Positions 9,844 through 21,846 of a DNA stretch of 64,000 bases are shown here, piece by piece; position 1 is the first letter of the stretch; each line of letters opens with the position of its first letter. Under the pieces are notes generated by a model. That model worked only from the letters and a program-made list of their open reading frames with translations. It was not told the DNA's origin and did not search any database. The stretch is from NCBI GenBank assembly GCA_026770025.1, contig JAMXDE010000032.1, positions 62,001-126,000 on the forward strand. Direction: 5' to 3'. Made by a program: the position numbers and the translations under genes. The DNA comes from Craspedostauros australis. Its lineage: Eukaryota > Bacillariophyta > Bacillariophyceae > Mastogloiales > Achnanthaceae.

Positions 9844-11095
9844 TCACAGCTCATCTTTCGAGGCTTCTTCAGGCGGGTGCTCGGATTGGACATTTGGTTG
9901 GTGTCTGTCTCTATTGATGTCCTCATGTTCCACTAATGTTGATGGAGAAGACGGCGAAGGGGATGGTACAGTGGAGGAGGAGAAAGAAGAAGAAGATCTT
10001 GATGATGGCGATGGTGACGACGTGGGCGGACCAAGGTTGCCATCGATGATGAGCTTGGAGTGAAGCTTGCGAATGTTGGTCTGCTTCCATAACGTCTTGC
10101 GCACATTCCGAATGGAGCAGAGGTTGGTGTTGAGAACCTGGAGGTCCACCAATGGATCATTGTAGAGCAACCACGAAAAGACCACTGCCGCCGACCGGCC
10201 ATGTCCTGCGCGGCAGTGCACGTATACCCTCTTCCCTTCCGCTTCATGGCGTTGGATGAACTTGACGGCGGACTGGGCACGGTGTGATTATGATTCAGGT
10301 GTGAATGCGACGGATGGTGCGTGCGAAGGTGAGAACGAAGAGTGCAAATACAAGTGCAAGTGCAAATACAAGCACCGCCATCACTGCATGGCCACTGTAA
10401 GTGCGGCTTGCCCCTTCCACTCAACCATTGCAACATTGTGATCGTCATCATACCCTCCAAATGGTTGAGCACAGAAGCTGAACACCACACTGAGCAGCAC
10501 TCACGATCAAGTCCTGCAGAGCGGGTTCGAAATGATCCGTCGTCGGCAGATGCAGCTCTTCCATGCCCAACTTCCGGTACAGATCCGTGGGTCCATCGTA
10601 CTCCTCGCACAGGTTGATGACCCCGTGGACGTTGTACTGTTCCCGCAGCAACCGCGGCATGCCGATGCATCGCAGCGGTGCACCGCCCATGACGACAGTA
10701 TCATCGATGGGTGTGAGCCACTTTCCGATGCGACGGCCCGCGGTGATGGGCAACGTCGGCCAGAACAGGGTCTTGCTGACGAAGGCGGACAGGGGCCGAT
10801 TGAGCATGTGCTTCTGATTGAGGATGTAGAGCGCCAGCGTGATCGTCAGAAGGGACCGCAAAGAAAATGCGGCAATCTGAGGCAGCGTAGCCTGTGTGAC
10901 GATGTCTTGGATGGTTGCGGTCGCATTGAACGGGTTCCACGATCCGCTGCCGCCATTATCCTCGTTGCCGCTGTCGTCGTTGGGATCATCACCATCGTGT
11001 CTTTCACGTTGCTGTGCTGACCATGGCAGCCATCCGGAGCGTGGGCTTGGATTTGGAGAAGATGATGATGCCAACAGCGTTGGATCTGCCTTCAT
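9844..11095 (-). CDS. PTPMT1-like dual-specificity phosphatase with N-terminal membrane helix and C-terminal KDEL (339 aa)
   Basis: Exon 1 is 11095-10505 and exon 2 is 10272-9844; intron 10504-10273 has donor GTGAGT and acceptor CCCAG, phase 0. Joining gives LQDLI-SAVKFIQRHEAEG. Residues 1-74 are low-complexity, and a hydrophobic helix spans about 75-93 (SLLTITLALYIL). The phosphatase domain starts near MGGAPLRCIGMPRLL, has the candidate general acid D187 (TTDHFEP) and the P-loop HCRAGHGRS, with C217 and R223 of CX5R. The layout matches PTPMT1, the mitochondrial phosphatidylglycerophosphate phosphatase of cardiolipin synthesis, and its plant homologues. A Pro/Ser-rich tail ends exactly in S-K-D-E-L-stop, a canonical ER-retrieval signal, which is unexpected for this family. 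With a type II anchor the catalytic domain would be in the ER lumen. Confidence 0.85.
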
Positions 11096-11814
11096 TATGG
11101 AGGGGTGGTTGGTGGAACGCTGATGCTCTTTCTGTGGCAGCTTAGGAGGAATGTTGTGCCTGTACACGATCGTGAAGCTGTCGCAAGAGTTAGATCGTAC
11201 TGGTATTAGTATAATAGAATAGAATAGATCGTAATGGAGTATTCCACGATCGATGAAGTGTATTGAATGTATTCCTTGTGCTTGTTTCGCTTCGTTGGTG
11301 GATCGGAGTGGGAAGCAAGTTTCAAAGAGGCTGGATGAGAGATGCGAGGAGGATTGCAATGGTGGCGGCAGTGTTTGCCTTGCGTTGTTGTCCTTGTTGT
11401 CCTTGTTGTGGTTGGAATCCTTGTGTCTCCCTGTTGGCCATCTTTGTGTGGATACCCTTTTTGCGCGCGATTTTCTCCCAGTTCTGCAACACTCTCTGCA
11501 CAAACCAAGAGGCAACTGTATCCACACTGCTTCCGAGAAGCAAGATTCACTGGGGCATCTGTTGTTGGGTGATTGCTGACGCTCGTACCCACAAGTGCAA
11601 TGGTACATGCGATTCTACTGGCGTTGCAATGTTGACATCAATTATTATAATATGTATTGCATGTGGAGTTCAAGAGGAATATAATATGATACAAGACGAT
11701 AGAGAGCACCGTGATGCTCATCGTATGACAGGTTCCACCTCCATTTCCAAGTGTTGGGGACGTACGCGTACATAGTATGCATGGTACGACCCACTAATAC
11801 GAGCACTGTGAACA
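11096..11814. other. Intergenic, phosphatase 5' flank to adenylate kinase 3' end
   Basis: I see no supportable gene. The (-) frame is open upstream of the phosphatase ATG but not protein-like. Confidence 0.5.
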
Positions 11815-13333
<1,519 letters not shown>

Positions 13334-14173
13334 GTTGTCTTGTGTCTTGCTGTCTTCTGCGTTGTGCTGTTTGCGTTCGCTTCAATTGAGTGCGCGTGTG
13401 GCGGAACAAATCGAATGGAATCAGATGAAATGAGATGGAAGAGGGGATGCTGTTCCTTCTCTCCAATGCTGCTCTGCTCTGCTCTGCCTTGTCCTGTTGG
13501 AGATGGCTGATCGATCGATCGATCGATTGGTGCAGTGGGAGGATGGTCGAGTAGAACACTACTATTAATGCTATTGCTATTCCTAATCCTAATCCTAATG
13601 CTACTGCATCGAGCAATAGATTATGCCTGCATTGAAATATGCACTCTGTTTCTCTTTGCTCTGCGATGTTGTGGTACTTGGATACACTGTTGTGGAGTGG
13701 ATCTGTTCAACGTGGTCTCCTCCCTGTTGTTCTGTGGGGTGCCAAACTCTGTTGTCGTACTGGTACGTATCGGCACGACTATGTGTCGGCACACAGTTCC
13801 TTTTCCCTCCCTCGCTCTCCCTCTCGCTCTCTTGTTGCCGAGGCTTCTGGTGTCAACGAAGGTGAGGTCGGCTGGAGGGAAGAAAGATGAAGCGCATTCT
13901 CGTTGTTGTTTTTCGCGTTCGCAGTTACACGCCACAGCCATCTCTCGCTGGTTCCCGACGCTCTGGTTGTTGCGTCGCGTCATCGACCTCGGCGTGTCTG
14001 ATTTTTGTCAGATTTCTCTGATCCTCTTCAAACTGCGATTTATTTAGAATATCAAGAATTCCAAAACGGTGGCGCGGTGTCAACGATTTGTTCTGGTTGG
14101 TGTCATGACGTCACCGTTTTACAGGACTCGAGAAGTCGGTTTTGCACTTCCATTCACGAACATCTACGAATAG
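13334..14173. other. Intergenic, divergent upstream region
   Basis: It contains a TCTGC run (13467-13488), GATC repeats near 13511-13527, short CCTAAT repeats near 13577-13600 and a CRE palindrome at 14106-14113. No gene is recognised. Confidence 0.5.
14106..14113. promoter_or_regulatory. Perfect CRE palindrome TGACGTCA
   Basis: It lies in the upstream region of the (+) transcription unit containing BET1, about 595 nt before its ATG and 61 nt before a short ORF at 14174. bZIP binding is inferred. Confidence 0.4.
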
Positions 14174-14470
14174 ATGGACTACAAATCATGGAACCCTGAA
14201 ATTGGCGGGAACCATCGTAAACAAGACTCAGTCCACGATCGAAAATCCACCCACCAACACGCGTCTGGATTCGTGGACACAACAGCATCAACAGTCGCAA
14301 CACCAACAGCATCAACAACAACAACAACAGTCACAACGCCAGGCAGCAAAAGACCATCCATTCCGGAGACATCCATTGTCCTGAAGCGAGCACAGTGTCC
14401 ATCCCATCCGATACCTGCAGGTCTCTCTCATGCATCCACAGCCCCGTTGATGAGCAATCCCATCGATTAA
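14174..14470 (+). CDS. Possible small protein or upstream ORF (98 aa), unrecognised
   Basis: The ATG-started frame begins MDYKSWNPEIGGNHRKQDS, then is Thr/Ala-rich in the middle (CAACAG repeats) and ends LMSNPID. There is no recognisable domain, signal peptide or membrane helix. It sits 230 nt upstream of BET1 on the same strand, so it may be an upstream ORF in the leader, a 5' exon of something else, or chance. I list it because the non-repetitive ends look protein-like. Confidence 0.25.
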   Translation: MDYKSWNPEIGGNHRKQDSVHDRKSTHQHASGFVDTTASTVATPTASTTTTTVTTPGSKRPSIPETSIVLKRAQCPSHPIPAGLSHASTAPLMSNPID

Positions 14471-14700
14471 ACGATCGAGAAATCATATCAATAGTATTCT
14501 ACAACTGACATTGCATTGAATTGCATCCAACAGCCTTGATTGGGTTGAGTCATAGAATACCACACAAGACCTGCCCATACGTGCTCTGCCCACGTTCCAC
14601 CCATACTCTGACACATCCAGACAGAGAAGTGAGAGTCAAGTACTCCAAACAGAATACAACACAGACAATAGAGCAATACTCTGATTGAACTTGCGCGTGA

Positions 14701-15237
14701 ATGAGCTCCCTGTCCTCACCCACACCAATGCACCAACGCAAAGCAACGACCAACAGCGGGAACAGCGTCGGCACCAGCAACAGTCGAAGCGGTCACTTTG
14801 GACGAGGCACCAGCGGCTCCAACAACAACAACAACGGCACCAACGGCAGCAAGGCTGGCAGCATGTACAGCCGTTCAGGTTCCGGTTCCTACAACCGCGG
14901 GGACGTCGAAGGCGGCGGACGGTACAACGACACCAACGCCAACATCCTGGAGCAGCAGAACAACGACCGCATATCCGAGCTCGGCGATCAGGTTGCCAGG
15001 CTCAAGGGATTGACGATCGACATCGGAAACGAGGTCAGGGAGCAGAACTCGCTGCTCGACTCCATGGGCGAGGGATTCATGAATACCAGGGACATGCTGG
15101 CTGGATCGCTGCAGCGTATTGGCACCATGCTCGAGACGACAGGCGGCAAGCACATGTGCTACATGGTCACCTTTGCGGTCCTCGCCATCATCTTTCTCTA
15201 CTGGGTCATGACCTTCAAGGGCAAAACAGGAGCGTAA
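14701..15237 (+). CDS. BET1: Bet1-like Qc-SNARE, ER-Golgi (178 aa)
   Basis: A single exon is read from MSSLSSPTPMHQRK. Residues about 1-78 are a Ser/Asn/Gly-rich disordered N-terminus, longer than in yeast or human Bet1. The SNARE motif follows: LEQQNNDRISELGDQVARLK, LTIDIGNEVREQNSLLDSMG, with the ionic-layer Gln in REQNSLL, then FMNTRDMLAGSLQRIGTM. A C-terminal anchor (about 153-172, MVTFAVLAIIFLYWVMTF) leaves only KGKTGA in the lumen, typical of tail-anchored SNAREs. Bet1 acts in ER-to-Golgi and early Golgi vesicle fusion with Sed5/Bos1/Sec22-type partners. Sft1 is the closest alternative. The phrase LTIDIGNEV is Bet1-like. A (CAA)n run begins 17 nt after the stop. Confidence 0.9.
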   Translation: MSSLSSPTPMHQRKATTNSGNSVGTSNSRSGHFGRGTSGSNNNNNGTNGSKAGSMYSRSGSGSYNRGDVEGGGRYNDTNANILEQQNNDRISELGDQVARLKGLTIDIGNEVREQNSLLDSMGEGFMNTRDMLAGSLQRIGTMLETTGGKHMCYMVTFAVLAIIFLYWVMTFKGKTGA

Positions 15238-15254
15238 CCTCATGCCATCATCGT

Positions 15255-15255
15255 C

Positions 15256-15289
<34 letters not shown>
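15255..15289 (+). repeat. (CAA)n microsatellite in BET1 3' flank
   Basis: A near-perfect trinucleotide run of about 11 units immediately after the BET1 stop. Confidence 0.95.
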
Positions 15290-15561
15290 TACGAGAAAGA
15301 GTGGAGTGGTACATATGAGTAGAATGACAGTTGGTACGACGCCAGTATGCCATACACAGCAACGAGGACACGCTCCCTCTCTTACCATACTTCACATCAG
15401 TTTAGATCAATTGCTCCAGAGTATTTTACTGCTTTCGCTATCTCCAAGGGTCGTTGCCTGCCTACTATCAGTACTTGTTCTCACATCCTGATGTGGGCGC
15501 AGACGCAACCAACCATGTATTATATGCGCGTAATAGTAATGGAGTTTACACGTTTGCTTGC

Positions 15562-17214
15562 TTACCCGCCGCGCATCCACCGGAACAGCCTCTGCAGCAC
15601 ATTCGCTTTCTTTTGAAACTCGAGCTCCTCCAACACGTCCTTGCGTGTCTCCCGCACCTGCGGGACGGACCACATTCCCTTCCTCCGCTTGATCGCCTCC
15701 CACTCCATCATCCCCAAGCGTTCCATGTACTCCACGTCTCTCCGCTTCGTCTTCACATCCTGCGCCGCATCCACCACCTTGCTCGTGGCAGCGGTTGCGA
15801 TCCCCTCATCCACAATGGCATGACCCGATGCGATCAACGATTCCGCTACGTCCGTGGGATACAGCTGCAAAGCTCTTTGACGATGCCGCAATCGGCAGAT
15901 GGCCTGCTGGCCTTGCACGCTGCGTTCCACCAGCAATTCATCATGCTGCGCTTCTCCCACTGCAAACGACGATGGCGGGGTTGCACTCACATGTGTGTTC
16001 GCATCGTCGTCTGTGGGTATCAACACGCGTCGGCTCATCAGTTGCAGAGATACGAAGGCGTTGTCGCGCTGGAAGGACTCCAGTGCCTGAGAGGCTCGAT
16101 ATTGCTGCGCCGGGATGGTCGATGGTCTCACTCCAGCTGCCAACAGATAGAACGGTGCGGATTCATGTTGCCACGAAGACCGTGATGCAACATGTAGTAT
16201 GATGGAGCGATGTCATGCGTGGGCAGGACGACGAAAGAGAGAGAGAGAGCGGTGTTGGGTGAGAGATACATTGAGTGTGCATGCGGTGTGCATGTACGAT
16301 GCGATGCCCTTCATACTCCACTATGCCAAAGCACAAGCATTGGTGGAGTGGAGCACCCCGACGCACAGAAGGAGCGCTCACCTAATTCAATGACCAAATC
16401 CTTGCTGGAACCAGCGTTGATGGATGGCACAATCTCAGCAGGATTGTATCGCATCAACGTCTGCAACCACGTCTTTGGCAATAGCATGCCGATTGGCGAC
16501 AGGTGCCGCACGTTGAGCTGTATCGAGCGGTCGCTGACGGTCACGTTCATCACCCGTCCGTACAGCGTCTTGCGCCGGCGAAAGTAGGATGCTGTTATTG
16601 TTATGGTTCACCCATGGTTGGTTTGGTTTCGGCCAGGTGAAGTGAAGTGAAGCGTAGGCAGAGCAAGTGATGAATAATATTATATTATGATAGAGTTCAA
16701 GCGCAAGTGGGTGATCGAGTGAGTCAGCGAGTCAAGGAGAGACAGAACGAATGGACAGCCAATCTATGATCTGCAATAGCGCTCGTACTCGTGGTTGCAG
16801 ATCTCCACAATGGTCTCCACGATGGTCTCCATGACGATGACCACCGCCATCATCGTCATCATCATCATCATCGCTATCATCACCATGACAATGATAATGA
16901 CACTCACAGGGGATCTCCGCAACGCTGTGATATCGAAAGAAGAGGGGAGTGTTGGAGACACCGTAGGCAGTGAGGAGCGCGACCGACGCCATGACGCCGA
17001 ACCTGGCGACGATGAGATTGTCATTGATCAATGCTGAGAAGGAGTTCATTTGATCCCCGATCATCTTCCGGATGGATGGAGATGAGGGTGGCATGACGTT
17101 GTTGCTGTCCACGCTGTTGCTGTTGTTGTTGTTGTTGCGGACATCAACATGGTTGGCATCACCTGCCTTGCGCGAGTCTGTGCTCGTGTTCATGCTCGTG
17201 GATGAGGGATCCAT
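15562..17214 (-). CDS. C3orf33-like membrane-anchored protein with SNase-like fold (363 aa)
   Basis: Exons are 17214-16908, 16591-16382 and 16136-15562. Both introns (16907-16592 and 16381-16137) are phase 1 with donors GTGAGT and GTGAGC. Joins read VAEIP-S-SYFRRRKTLYG and LVIEL-AGVRPSTIP. An Asn/Ser-rich N-terminus precedes one helix (about 66-86, LIVARFGVMASVALLTAYGV). The following segment FRRRKTLYGRVMNVTVSDRS..LNVRHLSPIGML and the end YMERLGMMEWEAIKRRKGMW correspond to the layout of human C3orf33-family proteins, which carry a staphylococcal-nuclease-like beta barrel. There, 'L.GRV..V' opens the fold and an A-x-x-x-G-x-W helix closes it. Nuclease catalytic residues are not evident. Function in algae is unknown. 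It could be a mitochondrial or ER membrane-associated protein. The ATG at 17214 is the first in frame. Confidence 0.7.
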
Positions 17215-18477
17215 CGTGATGCTCTGGATATTGCTTGGTTGCTTGCTCACCAAGGCTGATGCTGTGCAGGTGTGGAGTTGCGTTGGAGTGCTCGTATGCT
17301 GTTGTACTCTTGTTTGTTGTACTTGCGCTCGGACCCCATTCGCTGAGTGCGTGCTATTCTTCAGCGTATGTATGTCCTCTTGCTCTAGGTCGTATTCTAC
17401 TCTACTCTGCTCTGCTCTAGTCTATTCTACACAATAGATGATGCTGTCGGGTTGTTGTCGTTTGTGAATGTTTTGTGTTACGAGATGTGAGTTAATGATT
17501 GAGCTGCGAGCATGTACAAATGTGCTGCTCGCTGTCGCTTTCCTTGTTATGATGTATGGTTTCGCAGCCTGTTTACTGTAATAGTATGAGTATGGCATGT
17601 ACGGGTCTTGTGTTGTATGAGTATTGTATTGTGTTGTATGAGTATTGTGCTGGTAGATGTATCTGCACGCTAGGTTGCTGTGCCTGGTGTCCTACCATGT
17701 ATTGTTGTGAATGATGTGATGTATGTGATGCATGTGCTGCGTCGTGTCCTGACAGACTGTGCCGCCGTTAACGATCTTGTTCTTGGTCGGAGAAGAGAGG
17801 TCTCCACCGGATCCCTGGTTGGAAGCAGAGCGGCGCTGTTGGATGTTGGGTATCAGTCGCCGTCTCAGCTGCTGCCTTGTCCTGAGTTGCCTGGCTGTTG
17901 CCGTTGTGGTGCCTCGATGCGCCATCTTGGTGATTGCCGTCGCTGCTCTCTCTGTTCGCTTCGTGCGGGTTCGCTCTGAGAATCCTTTGCGTCCCCTCGC
18001 TCGCCGTGCTTCGGGTCCATGAAGTCGTGAGTATCATGAGTTCGTCATGGAGGATGGCAGAATTTCAGAAGCTTTCCCTTTCCGATGTCCCTGTGCTTTC
18101 TCCGCTGTCCCTTTGCACAAGACCCTTAGTCTCCCCGTTGAGCGGATTGAGTACCGATGTGAGGACAAAGGCAAAACAGACCTCCGACACTTCGGTGATG
18201 CTGGTGATCATGGACGATGGATGATCGCTGCGCTGATGCTCGTTACAAGGCCTCCGGCGTGCCTGCCTTCACATGTTCGCCGGAGTTTCCAATTCGCGCG
18301 CCATTTGGCATGTATTTGTCTTGTTGGTGAGCATAACGATGTGGCGTCGTGTGACAAACTCCCATGCGCTGTGCACATGGTGCTGTGCGCATGGTTCTCT
18401 GTCGCATCGCAATCGTAGACCCCTGAGCCGGTTGTTGCTTGCTAATGACGAGATGCTTTCAGAGGATAGAGCTTGCT
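17215..18477. other. Intergenic, no supported gene
   Basis: It contains a TCTAC/TCTGC run at 17395-17430 upstream of the C3orf33-like gene, and a 'gtgttgtatgagtattgt' duplication near 17613-17647. A (-) frame at 18037-17768 (89 codons, rich in Asn/His/Gln) is not convincing. Confidence 0.45.
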
Positions 18478-19044
18478 CTACGCATTGTCATACTTGCGTG
18501 CGATGTGCTGATCCCTCAACGCTCGCAGGTGAGCATCGGACTGGCATCGATGGGAGTAACCGTAGTAGACGTCGGCCATGAGCTCGGTGTCGCACACGCC
18601 CTCATCCCGCTGCAGCTCTTGCTCGTCCAGCACGGCATCGCGGGCACGCTGCTTGTTCTTGCGCCTTCGCACGGTGCCTGGCCCGTAGCTGCCTTCCAGA
18701 CCGCGCACGCTGTACTGCTTGTCGTCCTCGTCGATCTTCTTGCCCTCCTTCAGCATCTTCAACGTCGCCAGGTTGTCCATCTTGATCCTCTTGTAGTCCT
18801 TCTCCACACACCAGGTGGCATGGAACTCGCTGTCGCTGTAGTTGAACACATGCAGCACGGGCCGCACGCTCACGGTCTTCGAGAACGTCACGCTGCGCTT
18901 CGGCATCACCAGCTTGTTCCTGGCTGTGGACGTCGGTGACTGCGCCAATTGCTTCTTCATGGCCGAGCCGTGGTTCAGGCCGGTGGATGTGGTGCTCTGC
19001 AAGCTGCGGCTGCTGCCGCTGTCCGATTCGACGAAGACGACCAT
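18478..19044 (-). CDS. Conserved diatom-type protein of unknown function, short form (188 aa)
   Basis: A single exon with ATG at 19044. After a Ser/Thr-rich N-terminus the conserved part is RSVTFSKTVSVRPVLHVFNYSDSE, then HATWCVEKDYKRIKMDNLATL, then DDKQYSVRGLEGSYGPGTVRRR. The order V-F-(x)-V-x-V near Y-S-D, then a W/Y-x-x-x-(E/D)-Y-K-R-I-K helix and R/D-G-L-E is the signature of a family frequent in diatom proteomes, with no assigned function. A second member is at 29790-30770. There are no membrane helices or signal peptide. The basic, highly charged character suggests a cytosolic or nuclear protein. The C-terminus ends with a helix rich in Arg/His (SDAHLRALRDQHIARKYDNA). Confidence 0.75.
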   Translation of the reverse strand: MVVFVESDSGSSRSLQSTTSTGLNHGSAMKKQLAQSPTSTARNKLVMPKRSVTFSKTVSVRPVLHVFNYSDSEFHATWCVEKDYKRIKMDNLATLKMLKEGKKIDEDDKQYSVRGLEGSYGPGTVRRRKNKQRARDAVLDEQELQRDEGVCDTELMADVYYGYSHRCQSDAHLRALRDQHIARKYDNA

Positions 19045-20532
19045 CTTCTGCTTCTATCTATCGCTTTAGTCTGTGTAACTGATGCTGTGGTTGCTGAATA
19101 TATGATTCTATGAATATGTGGATGTGTGGATGTGTGGATGGTTGTTGTTGTTGTTTGTTTCTGTCGTTGGTACTGGTGTTGTTGGTACTGGTGTTGGTGC
19201 TGGTGTTGCCTCCACAGGTTGTCTGGTTTTGTGTTGCGATTGCCACAACAACAACAACAACAACAACATCGCAAACACCGTGTCCTTCGGAATTAACACC
19301 CAACGTGTTGAATTTACGTCTTCATCGGGCACGCTTCCTCCCGCTCTTTGGGCTATTATTCTCCGTGTGTTTCTAGTGCGGGAGTACGCTGCCCCAGCTT
19401 CTCTTTGTGACCCGATAAGTGACGGGCAGCAACGCGCTGTGTCAAAACGCGCTTCTTTGTCGCCTTCTGCTTGTGCGACGTTTCAACGAAGCGAGGAACA
19501 TTCTCTCCACACACACACAAGTGCCCCAACAACGACAACCAAGAGGTCCAAGCAACTCCTATGACCACCTTCGTCCAAACACGGGAATGGCAAAACAACG
19601 TGGGCAGACGATGATGCGTCTCGAGCAACCTCGCCAAGACACTCGCAATGGCCCACACAAACACCGAAGCAACAACAACAACAAACAGCAAGCACGACGG
19701 AGCAATAGCAGCGAACGACATCACGTTGGGCACAAACCGCAAACCCTGAAATCCCGCGGCAAGACCAATGTGGCGCTTCAATTACAGTTATCGTTAAGTG
19801 TTCGAGGTACCGTTCGCTTCCTCATGAGAGCACGTTTGTTTGTGATTCAACTAGTAGGAATACGCGTACCCTTCCGAGCTTTTGTCATTGATGACTCCAC
19901 AATTCCCCTTTCGGGACACAAAAGAAAAGACAAACAAGACACAACATTTTCGCAACCTTTGGAAGAACCGAAGGTTTCCTTCTACCCATCAGACATGTCA
20001 ATCCGGACATTAGGCTTATGCGAATGAAGAACATCGGGCTTCTTTCCAAACGTCCTGAGACCAACCAGAAAAGGATCATTTGTGCACTTCGATCTGAAAC
20101 TGGCCATAAAGGACTAACTAACAATATCCTGTGGTACCATTTCCATTTTATTCAACGTGGTACTCTGTTCGCTTCGATTTTGAGTCGTGCATGATGTGTA
20201 AACAATGAGTAATAATAATATTACCTCATCTCCGAATACGAAACAAGGGATTGGGCAGACAATCAACGTCAAGCGTTGAGAAATGATGAGTCGCCAACTT
20301 GCGTGTGCACTCGTAGTGGTACGGTACATGCGAGGGGAGAGAGAGAGAGAGTCATCATCACTTGATCTTCATGAGTGTGATTTGCATGGTTGCGCTCTTT
20401 CTCTATTTACAGCACCGTACTATTACAATATAATACTATTACTGGTAGATTTCGTGCAGAGTATTCTGCTCTGCTCTACGCTACTCTGCTCTACTCTCCT
20501 CCTCCCTCGTCGAAAGTTGGATGAGCATGTTA
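19045..20532. other. Intergenic, no supported gene
   Basis: It holds GTTGTTGGTACTG-type repeats (19140-19210), a (CAA)n run near 19244-19268 and a TCTGC/TCTAC run at 20463-20497. Open frames are shadows of repeat sequence. Confidence 0.5.
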
Positions 20533-21846
20533 TCAATCGCATGTAATCATGTCCGATGTCCACATGGGTATGCCCCAGGCTGGCTTCTGTTCCATCTCGT
20601 TGAAAGCCAGCAGCGTGATGCGTGACTGCGCCAGCCGTATCGTCTTGACATTAGCACCATCAACTGCATCGCTGTCCACACCCGACGAAGGCTTCATGTC
20701 CATAGTCAGAGTGTGGTATATGTCAAGGATGGTGCCCTTCTTCTTTGGTACGACCGCGATCTCCGACATGATCGTATCGCCCGGTCTGCAGGCCACTCCA
20801 TCGCCATCCATCCGCACCAAACTGAGATCGTCGGCCGCGATGACGAAGAACACCAAGTTCTGCTCCTGCTGCATCTTCCGCAGGATTGCCGGACCGCCGA
20901 GGACATTCGTGCGAGGGCGTTCCATGTGATTCATGGCGGTCGGCAACGGCAGGTGCGTCGTCAAGTGCGGATCGAATTCGTCCCTCTGCGCATCGAAGGG
21001 ATACCGCGCGACCGGTTCCACCTCGAACGGAGCTGGCAGCGGTATCCAGGATTGATCGTCACCGAGTGGACGCGCAATGGTGATTTTGGCTGTGTTGTAC
21101 ACCACGCTGGGATCGTCAATGGAACGGATTGTCACGGACCAGACATCGCGAACGTCTGAGTCGCGTTGCAGCAACGATCCCTCCACCACGTAGTCGTCGC
21201 CCAGCCGCAAGGCTGTCTTGAATTTCTGCTTGTTGACTTGGACGATTGTCCAATCTTCATGATCAAGCACCGTCTTCCCAGTGCTCTTATCTTCATCCTT
21301 TCCCACCTCGATGCCGATGTTGATGTCGTCGTGCTTGTCACTATCGATGTTGCGTGCAATTTTGGCGCAGCCGACGCCTTTCCATGTTGAGTGCATGGCA
21401 CGATCGTAGGCTCGAAGGTAATTCACGTGCCACATGACGCCGTACGTATCGATGTCCTCCATGTACGTTCGCATTGGTTTGGATACGAATTGGGTTGCGT
21501 CATCGTTGATGACGCTGCTGTTCTTTCTGCCGCTGCTGGTGCCGGTGGTGCCGCTTGGGCTGCTGGGTGACGAGGGTAATGATTGCTGTTTCGTCGCGCG
21601 TTCAGCCGTTTGCACATCGTCGGAGTCTTTGGAGTTGAGCAAATGCCGAAACTGGCTTCGTTTGCCACATGGTGCTGCCACGGGAGGAAGCGTCGCTGGC
21701 GCCACTGGACGAAGAGGATCGCGATGGCAATGCGGGGAAGGATGGTTCAGAACGAATCCTTCGCATGCCACTGTGTACTGCAGTATCATCACAGGCATGA
21801 TGAACATGACCATCATCTTGGTACGCATGGATGGTATCAAATCCAT
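20533..21846 (-). CDS. Plastid-targeted hotdog-fold acyl-CoA/acyl-ACP thioesterase-like protein (437 aa)
   Basis: A single exon with ATG at 21846. The N-terminus has a hydrophobic signal (MMVMFIMPVMILQYTVA) followed by CEG|FVLNH, an ASAF-like site (F31), then a Ser/Pro-rich transit region to about 120. The first hotdog domain starts at Y128-M-E-D-I-D-T-Y-G-V-M-W-H-V-N-Y-L, matching the 4-hydroxybenzoyl-CoA/acyl-CoA thioesterase signature Y-x-D-T-D-x-x-G-x-x-x-x-x-x-Y-L with catalytic Asp D133. The second half (about 310-430, with PGDTIMSEIAVVP and VKTIRLAQSRITLLAFN) looks like a divergent second hotdog repeat. Expected activity is hydrolysis of an acyl or aromatic thioester in the chloroplast, such as fatty-acid or phylloquinone/DHNA-CoA metabolism. 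The substrate cannot be read from the sequence. Confidence 0.78.
   Translation of the reverse strand: MDLIPSMRTKMMVMFIMPVMILQYTVACEGFVLNHPSPHCHRDPLRPVAPATLPPVAAPCGKRSQFRHLLNSKDSDDVQTAERATKQQSLPSSPSSPSGTTGTSSGRKNSSVINDDATQFVSKPMRTYMEDIDTYGVMWHVNYLRAYDRAMHSTWKGVGCAKIARNIDSDKHDDINIGIEVGKDEDKSTGKTVLDHEDWTIVQVNKQKFKTALRLGDDYVVEGSLLQRDSDVRDVWSVTIRSIDDPSVVYNTAKITIARPLGDDQSWIPLPAPFEVEPVARYPFDAQRDEFDPHLTTHLPLPTAMNHMERPRTNVLGGPAILRKMQQEQNLVFFVIAADDLSLVRMDGDGVACRPGDTIMSEIAVVPKKKGTILDIYHTLTMDMKPSSGVDSDAVDGANVKTIRLAQSRITLLAFNEMEQKPAWGIPMWTSDMITCD

Noticed and set aside
13577..13600. CCTAAT repeats resembling telomeric sequence
   Set aside because: Only about three degenerate units in an internal position; not a telomere.
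13535..14047. (+) Leu-rich 170-codon frame opposite the adenylate kinase upstream region
   Set aside because: Leu codons come from pyrimidine-rich simple sequence; no ATG-led conserved domain.
17768..18037. (-) ATG-started 89-codon frame upstream of the diatom-type gene
   Set aside because: Asn/His/Gln-rich, no motif, no evidence of splicing to neighbours; likely chance.
19356..19781. (-) hydrophobic 141-codon frame resembling a membrane protein
   Set aside because: The hydrophobicity comes from the complement of CAACAA-type repeats, and the frame begins at TTG.
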